A stretch of 41,805 nucleotides of DNA from Chrysochromulina parva (Eukaryota > Haptophyta > Prymnesiales > Chrysochromulinaceae), in contig PJAB01000108.1 of assembly GCA_002887195.1 (NCBI GenBank), positions 1-41,805 on the forward strand. Reading direction: 5' to 3'. Shown here one piece after another: positions 7,896-15,347 of this stretch (positions are counted from its first letter, which is position 1; every line of letters begins with the position of its first letter). A model generated the notes under the pieces. It made no database searches. It had not been told where the DNA came from and saw only the letters and a program-made list of their open reading frames with translations. Position numbers and translations under genes: made by a program.

Positions 7896-9168
7896 TCAAG
7901 TCCGCTCGCATCGCGCGCGCCGCGCCGCGTTGAGTGCCTCGAGACTGGTGCCCCTAGTAAGATAGGTACGGCAGCGCGCAAAGAGGCCGTAGCCTGCGTC
8001 GAGGATCGCGTGGGCCACGGGGTTTTCGTAGATGGCCCACACCCAGCCGAGGCCCACGGCCTTGTACGCCTCCTGAAAGACTTGCATGCCGCGCAGCACC
8101 TCGCCATCGGAGCGAACAGCGTGGAAGGAGGCGAGCGCGGTCCCGTAGTCGACTCGGCCGTTACGCGCGGCGGTCTCGTCGTACTCTGGCGACTCGACGT
8201 CCGTGTAGGTGAGCTTACCCTCAGAGTCGCGCGCGGAGAGGAAGTCAACCTCCCATCGGCACACGGCGCACTTGCTGTCGTACAGCAGGTTGAGCTCCTG
8301 TGGGAAGAGGCGCCGCGCCTCGCCCGTCGATGCGCAGAGGGATGGCGAGGGCGCGCGCCGCACCTCAGGCAGAGGACGGCAAAGCGCGGCCATGGACGGC
8401 GGCCCCACGGCGTCGTCTGCGCAGAGGGCACGCTCTACCTCGGGCGTCATAGCGCGGGCAAGTGGCCCTAGTGCCGGTGCCGCCGCCGCCGCCGAAGCGG
8501 GCAGCGCCGGGCTCCGCGTCGCGATGCGTGCGGTCATGAGCGGCCGCCCGGTGGTAAGATCGAGGAATGTGTCGGCTGCCTCGCACATCTCCTCGAGCGC
8601 GCGCTCCACCTCGCCTCCCGGGTACGATGCAATCAAGCGGCCTGGCCAGGCGGGCGCCGCCACGTTGCTGACCGGCTCGAAGGCGTCCGGTCCAACCAAC
8701 GCGGCGTCGAGGGCTCGCAGCTGCTCTTGCACGAGTTCCACCTGTTGGGCAGCCGCACGCATCAGCAAAGGATCGGGCTCGCATTCGCACGAAGCCTGTT
8801 CCGGAGCGCAGATGCGCAGATCAGGCAGCGCCCGGACCATCGTCTCACTCATCGACTGAAGAATCGGCCGATCACTAGCGACACGCTTGCGCAGCAGATC
8901 ATAACCAGCTTTCAGTGGTCCAGAAGACCCGCCCGCCGTCTCCCGCAATTCCTCGGCCGCGTCGCGCACAAAGAATTGCAGCGACCGCACTTGCAAGGAC
9001 AGCTGTCCCACGGATTCGATGAGCGCAAAGGTGCCTAATGTGTCCGCGTCGGCTGGCGCAGTGAAGACGGGTGAAAAGGTTTGCTGCTGAAGCAGCGGCC
9101 GCGAGCACCGCTCGCCGTGGCAGAACGTAAGGCACCAGGCCAGCCGCGCAGAAGAAGACGTAAAGCAT
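7896..9168 (-). CDS. Thylakoid-targeted DCC-family (DUF393) thiol-disulfide oxidoreductase-like protein
   Basis: The conserved C-terminal domain runs from about 8300 to 7950. It begins NLLYDSKCAVCRWEVDFL, the D..C..C signature of the DCC/DUF393 family (CAVC encoded at 8259-8270), continues through YTDVESPEY, and ends with a hydrophobic PVAHAILDAGYGLFARCR segment. Before it lie ~250 residues of amphipathic helices with no family I recognise. ATG at 9168 opens a frame reading MLYVFFCAAGLVPYVL, then PRRAVLAAAASAAN. That is a signal-like core plus a twin-arginine, A-x-A style thylakoid transfer peptide. This frame runs into a different one at about 9074-9077, a run of four A on the + strand; one base fewer there would join it cleanly to the downstream frame. 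In the downstream frame itself no ATG occurs until well inside the helical region. So either there is a one-base frame break (real or a sequence error) or an unseen intron. The redox role is inferred from the family. Confidence 0.65.
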
Positions 9169-9917
9169 CCGGACCGGATGGTGCCGAGAACCCGAGATTC
9201 CTTGACGTCACTCGACCCCTTTTTGGTCCGCGCTCTCGATTCGTCACTCTCGATTGGCGCGCGGCGGGCGGCGCATCGTGGCGTTTGTGGAGCCGTGCAG
9301 CTCACGCATAGAGCCGTGGTAAGATAGCAAAGACACGTAGGAAATCTCGAAAAAGCATGACGTCTTGACGTACGCTGACTCACAGTCGTGCGCTCGTGCC
9401 CTCGTCGTGCGCGTAGCCGTAGGCGGTAGAAAGGCGGTAGAGCCCCAACCAAGCCGTGCCGTGGCCGACACGCTTGGGTGGGGAGACGTTACTTCTTACT
9501 AACCGGAGCGTTATCGGGCAAGCGGTCGTGCGGAGATCGTCTGAACTAGATAGCTGATCCCTTGCTACATGAATCAGTTGTGACGTTCGGTCAGCGTTCG
9601 GTTGATCGTAGACGTAGTTGTCGTTCTCGTTGAGATTTCAGATTACAGAAAAGCGGCTGGCACCAGGCTGCAGGCAGGGTCCCAGCCGGGGGCGAGGGGC
9701 GCCAGGGCGACCTGCCACCTGGGAGCAGGGTGCTTGGGTGGTTCATTGGGTGGCAGCTCTTATCCCCCTCGCAATACGTGACATACAAGGACGGATATTC
9801 CGCGTGGCCCTCGCGTATTTCTGGAGAGGTGCTGTGCCCGCGGGAACCCTGAGTGCTGCTCCGCTTTGTCACTCTACATTGTACAGATCTCAGTGGCGTG
9901 CGACCATCCGGCCGCCC
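9169..9917. other. Intergenic region upstream of the DCC-family gene
   Basis: Apart from the bZIP-type cluster (9203-9382), no gene is seen. On the minus strand a frame stays open from 9168 to about 9452 but has no ATG. It could hide an upstream exon with the ER/plastid leader expected for a complex plastid. The rest (9453-9917) has no coding signal I trust. Confidence 0.4.
9203..9382 (-). promoter_or_regulatory. Cluster of bZIP-type sites upstream of the DCC-family gene
   Basis: Four sites lie 35-215 bases before the ATG at 9168: a palindromic CRE TGACGTCA (9203-9210), TGACGTC (9358-9364), TGACGTA (9366-9372) and an AP-1 type TGACTCA (9376-9382). These match known CREB/ATF, TGA and AP-1 family sites. 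Their density and position suggest stress- or redox-responsive control, but only the sites themselves are seen. Confidence 0.45.
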
Positions 9918-10553
9918 TCACTCCTCCTCGACGAGCTGCTGCCGTGCACTGAGCCGCTGCTCGCACGCGCTCTCCGCCATCGCTCGCTGCGTGTGCTCGA
10001 CGACAGGCTGGTAGAAGCAAGCAAAGAGGCCAAGCACGTTGGCCTCAAAGGTCGTTTCGTCCATGAGCTTGCGCACGCGGTCCATCTCGAAGAGGAACTG
10101 GTCTCGGTTGAAAACGGGCGGCAGCTGCAGGCGCACGGCCTTGGAGGGTCGCCTCTGAGTGTTCGCGCGAAGCGTGAGCGGCTGCGTGCCGCGCGCGACG
10201 GCCTCGAGCACGTCTGCGAGCGCGACACGCCCTGGGCCAGCCGCAGTCGACGCCTCCTCCATCTCGTCAAAAACGCAGAGGAGGTGGCGCTCGATCTCGG
10301 TGTGCTTGAGCTTCTCCTCCTTCACGGCTTTGGCTGCTGCGGACGACGCGCGCCTGAACTCGGCGAGCGGGTCAAAACCCGCGTCCTCATCGGGCGATGC
10401 CTCGTTCTCAACGGCATTCTCCACATCCTCCTCCTCTTGCTGCGAGGGCTGCTCGCCAAATTCGATCGCTTGCTGATCATCGGACGTGTTGAGTGCGAGC
10501 TTGGGCTGCTTCTTTGTCCGCTTCGGGGCAGGGCGCTTCGGGGAGGGCGGCAT
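9918..10553 (-). CDS. Small nuclear-type protein with basic N-terminus, family not recognised
   Basis: A 211-residue protein starting at ATG 10553. It opens with a Pro/Lys-rich stretch, PPSPKRPAPKRTKKQPK, that looks like a nuclear localisation signal. A Glu/Asp-rich segment follows (about 30-60, with EFGEQPSQQEEEDVEN). The rest is a predicted helical domain of ~140 residues (EIERHLLCVFDEMEEAS; GRVALADVLEAVARG; DQFLFEMDRVRKLMDETTF; NVLGLFACFYQPVV). There are no transmembrane segments or zinc-binding cysteines. The alternation of acidic linker and helical domain would suit a chromatin or DNA-replication partner, but that is only an inference. It is divergent from the sulfotransferase-like gene at 11226. 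Confidence 0.6.
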   Translation of the reverse strand: MPPSPKRPAPKRTKKQPKLALNTSDDQQAIEFGEQPSQQEEEDVENAVENEASPDEDAGFDPLAEFRRASSAAAKAVKEEKLKHTEIERHLLCVFDEMEEASTAAGPGRVALADVLEAVARGTQPLTLRANTQRRPSKAVRLQLPPVFNRDQFLFEMDRVRKLMDETTFEANVLGLFACFYQPVVEHTQRAMAESACEQRLSARQQLVEEE

Positions 10554-10633
10554 CAAGCACGCTTGGCCCCAGGGCGCAGCCAAGGTGAGCAGCGCGAGCT
10601 TTTTTTGAAATCAGCAGCGAAATTGAGATTCCC

Positions 10634-10636
<3 letters not shown>

Positions 10637-10670
<34 letters not shown>
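10637..10670. repeat. AAGC tetranucleotide microsatellite
   Basis: About 8.5 perfect copies of AAGC (34 bases). It lies 84 bases upstream of the ATG at 10553 on the minus strand, in the presumed 5' leader or promoter of that gene. Confidence 0.95.
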
Positions 10671-10823
10671 TATCTCTCTCCTTCTCCGCCCACCCTTTCC
10701 TACCCCGTTGGCTACAGGGGTACTCGGTTGCGCTGGTTTAGGTACTTGTGTGTGTCGACTAATTAGCTTGCTTGATTCCCCACAGCGTGGAGCGTGAGTC
10801 GTCTGTTTACTTGTGTGTGGTGT

Positions 10824-10872
10824 GTGAACGTTAACACGACAGACGCGACAACCGGTGCTACGGCACTGTTCT
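10824..10872. repeat. Solo copy of the foldback-element arm
   Basis: It reads GTGTGAACGTTAACACGACA, then GACGCGACAACCGGTGCTAC and GGCACTGTT. The same 49 bases occur at 25942-25990, and as the reverse complement with one change at 26151-26198. No partner arm is found nearby, so this is a solo arm. Confidence 0.85.
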
Positions 10873-11225
10873 TGAGGGAATGCCCCCCATCTGCTATTTG
10901 TTTCTTGCGTGTTGAGGAACACAAAGATTGTACGTGGGTCCAGAATGAATTGATTTGCAGATTTGGCAACGGATGCCTGCTCATGTCGCATCTTAGTTCG
11001 TCTTCTCATCAGACTTAGGCGCAACCATGCCGGTCATCTGGGAGGAGGACTCCGCGCTGGCCATGGCGCAGGCGGGGGGCCGTGGCGGCGAGCGGGCTCG
11101 TCTACGAAGACTTTATGGACTGATCAAAGGGAGGGGAAGAACCGCCCGCGCCATGTCAGACGCCGAAACGGCGCGCGCGTGCACATCCCTAAAAAGGTTT
11201 GTCAGGAGTCGTACCAAATCGGGCC

Positions 11226-12761
11226 ATGGCGGCGACAGGGACGGCGCGCTCCTTCACCCTTCGCGTCGGCCACGGGCTCGCCGAGCTCAAAAAGGGCGCT
11301 TTGGGCGTGGGTGAGGCCACCTCGCTTCTCGGGCCCAAGGGATCGTCCAAGGGCTCACTGACGGGCACGAAAGGCAATGAGGCCGAGATGAAAGGGTGGT
11401 CCGGGTGCCAGACGCTTTTCTTTTACTTTTTGCTGCTGCTGCCCCTGCTCGTCGTCGGCTTATTCGTGCTCCTCGGCGTGGCACTGCAGAGTCCCGAGGC
11501 TCTCTCGTTGACAGGAACTCCCAAGCCGGGGCTAGCACACGCGCCGGCACCAGCACCGGCACCGGTGAAAGAGCCGGGGACGGCACCAACACCAAGCTCA
11601 GACCCCGCAGCTGCACCGTCGTCGCCAAAGCCCGTGCATGCTCCATCTATTGGTCCATTGCCAGTTACGCCCATCACCAGTAAGGCGGTCCGCGCGCAGG
11701 TGCTTGTCATCGTCTCTGACCACGGAAGTGGCACGACGGACTTAGGGGATGCGCTCAACGCCCACCCGTGCATGTTCGACGTCGGGGAGCCGTTCGCGAA
11801 CCCCAGTGGGCTGTGGTCGTCGAGCAGGGTCGACGGGTGCGCGTTTCCTGAATCAGTCTTCAGCGCTGACACTGGCGCCCTCCAGAAGAGAGACAACAAA
11901 CAGCTGTCGCTCAAAATGCATCAGCTCCAGTCTACAAAACCAAAAGGCATGAAGCCGGCCGCGACGCTCATCAGCGAATCTCCCTCGTTGTACGACGGGC
12001 TGCCGTACGACATGGCCGAGTACTTCATCCGCATCCGCGACTATCTTTGCGCGAGCGTGCCAGAGGACGTCTGCCCCGCCGCGCTGTGCACGATCACTCT
12101 CAAGCTCTTCCCCCAGTGGGTCAACGCCAATACGGGCCCTCAGAACCTTGCGAACCAGGCTCCGTCGAGGTGCACGATCGCGCGTAACGTTGCGGCGATG
12201 GCGGCGTGGAAAAAGGAGCTCGCGTCGATGAAGGCGAACCCCAAGGTTGCAGCGTTCACAGTCACCCGAGACGAGCGTAACCGGCAGTTTTCCATCTTCC
12301 GACGGTTCACTGCTCCCGGCACAGAGTTTGACTGCAGTTTCCCTCGCCCGCCCTACACGTTCGCCGACGTGTCGAAAAGCTACACTGACGGAAACATGCA
12401 GATCGAGAACTGCTGGAAGGATAACGAGGGTGCCAACAAGTGCCTCGCCGACGCCCTCCGGCTAGTCGGCCTGTCCACGGAACCGTTGGCGTCCAAAGAG
12501 ATCAACATCTTAGAAGCCGAGGTGACCCAGCTGTACAACACGACGAGCAGGAGTTGCGCCACAGACCCCGATGCGACCTTCATTCGCACGGAAAGTGACG
12601 TCGTGCCTGAGGTGACGCATAGCGACAGCAAGAGGGTGGTAAGGCTAAGCAGCAGCTACACCTTACCTGTCCCAGAGAGACACTGGGGTAGCGAGCCACC
12701 CTCTCGTGGCGTGGAGCGAAACATACTCACGAGCATTAGTAGAGAGAGAGAGATGCAATAG
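11226..12761 (+). CDS. Type II membrane-anchored sulfotransferase-like protein
   Basis: A 511-residue paralogue of the protein encoded at 386-2032. I chose the ATG at 11226, in strong context (GGGCCATGG). Residues 1-62 are cytosolic, residues 63-87 form a single long hydrophobic anchor (LFFYFLLLLPLLVVGLFVLL...), and residues ~90-150 are an Ala/Pro-rich stem. That is classic Golgi type II topology. The catalytic domain starts VLVIVSDHGSGTT (159-171, 5'-phosphosulfate loop), with HPCMFDVGEPF after it, and TRDERNRQFS (347-356) as the 3'-phosphate-binding element. Conserved cysteines are shared with the first paralogue (for example VCPAALCTITLK and NCW). It likely sulfates glycans or glycoproteins in the Golgi using PAPS; the substrate is unknown. 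It lacks the cysteine module of its paralogue. Confidence 0.78.
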   Translation: MAATGTARSFTLRVGHGLAELKKGALGVGEATSLLGPKGSSKGSLTGTKGNEAEMKGWSGCQTLFFYFLLLLPLLVVGLFVLLGVALQSPEALSLTGTPKPGLAHAPAPAPAPVKEPGTAPTPSSDPAAAPSSPKPVHAPSIGPLPVTPITSKAVRAQVLVIVSDHGSGTTDLGDALNAHPCMFDVGEPFANPSGLWSSSRVDGCAFPESVFSADTGALQKRDNKQLSLKMHQLQSTKPKGMKPAATLISESPSLYDGLPYDMAEYFIRIRDYLCASVPEDVCPAALCTITLKLFPQWVNANTGPQNLANQAPSRCTIARNVAAMAAWKKELASMKANPKVAAFTVTRDERNRQFSIFRRFTAPGTEFDCSFPRPPYTFADVSKSYTDGNMQIENCWKDNEGANKCLADALRLVGLSTEPLASKEINILEAEVTQLYNTTSRSCATDPDATFIRTESDVVPEVTHSDSKRVVRLSSSYTLPVPERHWGSEPPSRGVERNILTSISREREMQ

Positions 12762-12984
12762 AAATACCATGTACGACTGCTGGCTGTATTCTGTCCCCTG
12801 TTTTTGGTACGTGTGTAGCGTCTACGTATGTTTGTGCTGCGTCCTATGTAAACGTGGGACCTAAAGGCGTCGTCCTGAGCTTGCTTGTCACGCCGCGCGT
12901 GCTTGGACGGAGAGTGTGCGCGTCGTGTGTTTCACAGCAGCAGCAGCACGCCGCGCTCGAGCACGTCGCTCGGCCTTGCCTCAC

Positions 12985-14958
12985 ATGTGGCTCGACGATG
13001 ACGAGCTCAATCCAGACAGCGAAACAGACCGCGCTCTGATGATGCGTGCGCTCCTCGAGGCCGAGACTGGCCGCGCCTCTCCATCATCGGAGAAAATTGC
13101 GACTCACGAGGCCAAGGAGCCAGCGTCCGCCATCGCATTCGGGCATAGCGTCCACTTTGGTCCGCCTGTGCTATCGTGCTCGGTGCCCTGGGGACTCATG
13201 CTGCTGAGACAGGTCGACCCGTTGCACCCCGTGCTGACGAGTGGTGCGGTTCCAGCGTCACTCGAAGCCCTCGATGTTCACAATGAGCTCGCCGTGCACG
13301 TGGACTGGCGACAGCTCAGTACGGTTGAGGCAGTGGGCGGCGGCCCGGTGCGCCTTACGGTTAGCCACCATGGCGCCATCGTTGCTGCGGCGGAGGGTCG
13401 CGGGCCTCCCGATCCTCTAAGCGTCCGTTTCGCTGTTTCCGACGCTCAGCCGGGCACGGTCTTCATCGCGCGCCTGAGCTGGCCCGGCGGCTCGCGCCAT
13501 CTGCACTGCCTGGCACCCCTACGCGCGCCTGTGCGCCTCGAAGGCCTCACCGCGCCGCCTGCCGCCATGCCACCGAGCCCCTCGTCCGCCGCCACGCTGC
13601 CGAACGTGCCGAGCGCGTCTAGCCTGCTCTCTCCTGATCGGCTGGCTAGCAGCCTACCGCTGCGCTACTTGTCGAGCCGCGGGGTGGGGATCGAGATGGA
13701 ACTCCTCACCTTCGCACCGCAGCCGGAGGTGAGTGGCGCATTCACGAAGCAGGAGGAGGTCCACGCCATGCTCCATCGCATCGGAGCGACGGCTGAGGCC
13801 GCAGAGCTCGCAGCGGCGACGGCTGAGGTGTCAGAGACGGCGGAGCTCATTCACCGAATGCTCGCACGTTGCGCACTGTGGACTCACGAGGTCGATGATC
13901 ACGTGATGGTGGCCTCGCGGCGAGTCGCGGCACGGGTGGCCGAGGAGGTCGTGGCCGCAGAGGCCGCGGCCGCAGAGGCGGCGGCTGCAGAGGCGGCGAC
14001 CAGGGTGCGGGATGCCAGCGATGAGCGATCCGGAGCTCGGGACGCCGGTGCGGACGCAGCCACGGCGCGTCGAGCGCTCATCGCTAGGCTGCACCATGGA
14101 GGACCTGGCACAATGAAGTCTGAGTTCAAGTCACCCGCCCCCGCCGCTGGCGGCGCCCTGCGCTTCAGTGATTGCGGCGCGGCCGAGCTCTCGTGCTTCG
14201 TTCGCGTCCTTCGCCACCTCGGCGCCGGTGCGCCTGCGCTGTCCGACACCGCCAATGGTGGCTGCTCATTACACGTGCACGTCAACGTGGCGAACGGATC
14301 TGCCACAGCGGGCGGCGACACGCTCAGCCACCTCGAGGTGCTCAACGTGTACCTCGCTTGGACCCGCTTCGACGGTGTCACCGCCCGATTCGCACGCCCT
14401 TGGATGTGGCGCGAGCCGTCCATGGCGCCGATGTATGCGACCGGCGCCGAGTTTGCGTGGCATGAGAAGGCATGGGAACAGGGGTCGTCCGCCGCCCCCG
14501 ACCCCGCCACGTACGATATCCCAACCTTTGTGCGCGCCGTGCACGCCGTTGGGCGCTCCGATGGCTTTAGCGCGCTCGACGAGCCCGCCAAGCGCGAGAG
14601 ACTCTTCGGGCGCGCTGCTGGCACGCCCGCGACGGCCATTGGGCGCCATTGTTCCCTCAATCTGCGCCGGCTTACCACTTACGGCACGCTCGAGTTTCGG
14701 CGCTTCCATGGCACGCTGGACGATGCTCTCATCGTGCGATGGGCGCACTTCTGTGTCGCTTTCGTCGAATGCTTCCGCGGAGGCACGTCAGCTCAACGGC
14801 TGCTCGACGCCTCCAACGAAGACCTCGATGCTATCGTGGCCACCCTGGCCGACGAGCAAGCGACGGCGACAGCCGAGGCGCTCATGCGGGAGATGGACGG
14901 TTTCGTCGACCCGCGCACGGCCGACACGTTCATGCGAGACAGCGGCGCTCTCCCTTGA
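12985..14958 (+). CDS. Amidoligase-like protein (COOH-NH2 ligase, Amidoligase_2 type)
   Basis: A 657-residue protein from the ATG at 12985; the frame is open further 5' but has no ATG there. The C-terminal ~430 residues show the ordered signature of the amidoligase family, a glutamine synthetase/GCS fold: GIEMELLTF (235-243, metal-binding acidic pair), MKSEFKSP (377-384, in the place of the usual E.VSP), SLHVHVNV (428-435, catalytic/metal His), then RHCSLNLRR and GTLEFRRFHGT (554-577). Members ligate amines to carboxylates using ATP; known bacterial and fungal members are mostly uncharacterised. A ~60-residue Ala/Glu-rich helical insert (about 315-375) splits the fold. The N-terminal ~200 residues are beta-rich and of unknown family. 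No signal peptide or membrane helix. It is convergent with the large membrane-protein gene. Confidence 0.72.
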   Translation: MWLDDDELNPDSETDRALMMRALLEAETGRASPSSEKIATHEAKEPASAIAFGHSVHFGPPVLSCSVPWGLMLLRQVDPLHPVLTSGAVPASLEALDVHNELAVHVDWRQLSTVEAVGGGPVRLTVSHHGAIVAAAEGRGPPDPLSVRFAVSDAQPGTVFIARLSWPGGSRHLHCLAPLRAPVRLEGLTAPPAAMPPSPSSAATLPNVPSASSLLSPDRLASSLPLRYLSSRGVGIEMELLTFAPQPEVSGAFTKQEEVHAMLHRIGATAEAAELAAATAEVSETAELIHRMLARCALWTHEVDDHVMVASRRVAARVAEEVVAAEAAAAEAAAAEAATRVRDASDERSGARDAGADAATARRALIARLHHGGPGTMKSEFKSPAPAAGGALRFSDCGAAELSCFVRVLRHLGAGAPALSDTANGGCSLHVHVNVANGSATAGGDTLSHLEVLNVYLAWTRFDGVTARFARPWMWREPSMAPMYATGAEFAWHEKAWEQGSSAAPDPATYDIPTFVRAVHAVGRSDGFSALDEPAKRERLFGRAAGTPATAIGRHCSLNLRRLTTYGTLEFRRFHGTLDDALIVRWAHFCVAFVECFRGGTSAQRLLDASNEDLDAIVATLADEQATATAEALMREMDGFVDPRTADTFMRDSGALP

Positions 14959-15347
14959 AACGGTCCCTGGGCTGAGCTTGACTGATTCGGCGCTGGTTGG
15001 GTGGCGCCACATGCGCGGCTCCTCCCGGCGCTCGTTGGGTGGCGTCACATGCGACCCAAGCCCCCCGCCCCGCGGATGAAAGAAATGACCGAAACGACAC
15101 TCGAACATTGTCACACACATGTGTAATGGCGGAGCCGAGAGCAGCATGATTTGCCGTTTTCGTGATCTACACACCACGCCGCATAGTCTAAGCTCCATAA
15201 TTCTCGGTTCCTTTTCGTTCTCGATATTATGCACCGCAGGTCACACCATCCTCCGATCCAGATGGGTAGTTGTACGGTACTAGAGGCTTGTTAGATGAAG
15301 ATCACACACACACAGTACATACTTTAATTCCCTCTTCCGACCTGACT
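14959..15347. other. Convergent 3' region
   Basis: No gene seen. GTTGGGTGGCG[CT]CACATGCG occurs twice (14995-15014 and 15034-15053), a small direct repeat. An AC run lies near 15304-15314. Both flanking genes end here, so it should hold their polyadenylation signals; I found no certain AATAAA. Confidence 0.45.

Larger units (their letters stand above)
10554..11225. other. Divergent intergenic region with microsatellite and solo repeat arm
   Basis: It contains an AAGC microsatellite (10637-10670) and a solo copy of a 49-base repeat arm (10824-10872), both listed separately. From 11027 an ATG opens a 95-codon frame (MPVIWEEDS...) that overlaps the next gene out of frame. I treat this as a possible upstream ORF or an unspliced leader, not a gene. 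Confidence 0.45.

Noticed and set aside
9618..10766. 382-codon + strand frame including the AAGC microsatellite
   Set aside because: Starts at a non-ATG codon, is Leu/Arg-rich and antisense to a better-supported gene; the microsatellite simply stays open in this frame.
11027..11314. 95-codon frame starting MPVIWEEDS
   Set aside because: Overlaps the sulfotransferase-like gene out of frame and becomes Arg-rich; at most an upstream ORF.
13899..14678. 259-codon minus-strand frame inside the amidoligase-like gene
   Set aside because: Antisense shadow; Ala/Ser/Arg-rich and without conserved features.
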